Below are positions 63,779 through 64,000 of a DNA stretch of 64,000 nucleotides, in pieces. A program made the translations under genes and the position numbers. Source of the stretch: CAYQJL01 sp964573295. Lineage in GTDB: Bacteria; Eisenbacteria; RBG-16-71-46; CAIMUX01; WJJG01. The notes under the pieces were generated by a model that made no database searches, was not told the DNA's origin, and saw nothing but the letters and a program-made list of their open reading frames with translations. The DNA is taken from contig CAZNJE010000001.1 of assembly GCA_964573295.1 (NCBI GenBank), forward strand, positions 1-64,000. Direction: 5' to 3'. Numbering within the stretch: position 1 is the first letter of the stretch; each line of letters starts with the position of its first letter.

Positions 63779-63854
63779 CGTCTTTATCTCCTTCGATAGA
63801 AATCGGGCGTTCCCTGGAGAACGGGCACCTCGTGGACCTACCTTCGTGGTCGTA

Positions 63855-63950
63855 TCCTCGCGGCGATACCCTCCCGGCGATGTCCTCGCAGAGGTACCCT
63901 CGCGGCGAAATCCTCGCAGCGGTGCCCTCGGGGCGATACCTTCGCGGTCG
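63855..63950. repeat. 14-bp degenerate tandem array, about 6-7 units
   Basis: Units such as CTCGCGGCGATACC and CTCGCAGCGGTGCC; the first is 15 bp and the later ones 14 bp. It lies upstream of the CoA-binding gene at the window edge. Confidence 0.85.
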
Positions 63951-64000
63951 CACCCACCCTCGCGGCTGGGTCCAGAAGGGTGTACCCTGTGAGAGCCCCG

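Overview
This is about 64 kb of high-GC bacterial DNA, from a scaffold that contains three 100-base N runs. It looks like a Gram-negative, non-model lineage. Lipoproteins with clear lipoboxes, a large secreted protein ending in a FlgD-like/T9SS-type C-terminal beta-sandwich, a YbbR protein, ETF and pyruvate phosphate dikinase together recall candidate phyla of the FCB group (for example Candidatus Eisenbacteria or Krumholzibacteria). That placement is inference from protein style, not from a marker-gene tree. Only cydAB, yggS and a MEMO-family gene lie on the plus strand; everything else reads on the minus strand.

Layout. 1-3.6 kb: cytochrome bd oxidase cydAB. 3.9-6.0 kb: HNH endonuclease-like protein. 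6-7.8 kb: gene-free, with tandem repeats. 7.9 kb: tRNA-Asp with a terminator. 8.3-9.6 kb: SpoIID-like lipoprotein. 10.3-19.2 kb: a minus-strand stretch with lysS, a sigma-54 activator, dnaK, a DUF1844 protein, grpE and a divergent AAA+/Fis-type regulator. 19.9-26.3 kb: yggS, a TlpA-like thioredoxin lipoprotein, a VWA membrane protein and a CDP-alcohol phosphatidyltransferase. 26.3-29.2 kb: ppdK. 30.3-42.2 kb: five consecutive exported proteins (a FlgD-like secreted protein, three related lipoproteins, a WD40-like protein). 43-49.3 kb: larBC (nickel-pincer cofactor), an S41 protease, a second CDP-alcohol phosphatidyltransferase with tmk, and an HU-like protein. 49.9-57.5 kb: a small Cys protein, YbbR, and an apparent operon of histidine kinase, NtrC-type regulator, exported helical protein and barrel-like protein. 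57.8-64 kb: MEMO-like protein, TIM-barrel epimerase-like protein with etfAB, a LolB/DUF4292-like lipoprotein and a CoA-binding protein.

The most striking property is saturation with short tandem repeats. About thirty arrays were found, each with its own unit, in nearly every long intergenic region and inside more than ten genes. All three assembly gaps sit inside such arrays. Intergenic units have many lengths (8, 10, 11, 12/13, 14, 20, 22, 26, 32, 36, 38, 39 bp and others), whereas every array inside a gene has a unit divisible by three (12, 15, 18, 24, 30, 39 bp). Coding arrays add low-complexity peptide segments, including at sites with known function: the L1/GAFTGA loop region of an AAA+ regulator, the His-rich segment of LarC, the N-terminus of GrpE, and the signal peptide region of a lipoprotein.

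Functional themes: microaerobic respiration (cydAB), central metabolism (ppdK, ETF), chaperones, cell-envelope and surface biogenesis, and several sigma-54-type regulators. A sigma-54-like -24/-12 element and an AT-rich palindrome lie upstream of dnaK, next to a gene for a short sigma-54 activator; this is a testable regulatory hypothesis. No insertion sequences, prophage genes, CRISPR arrays or rRNA genes were seen.
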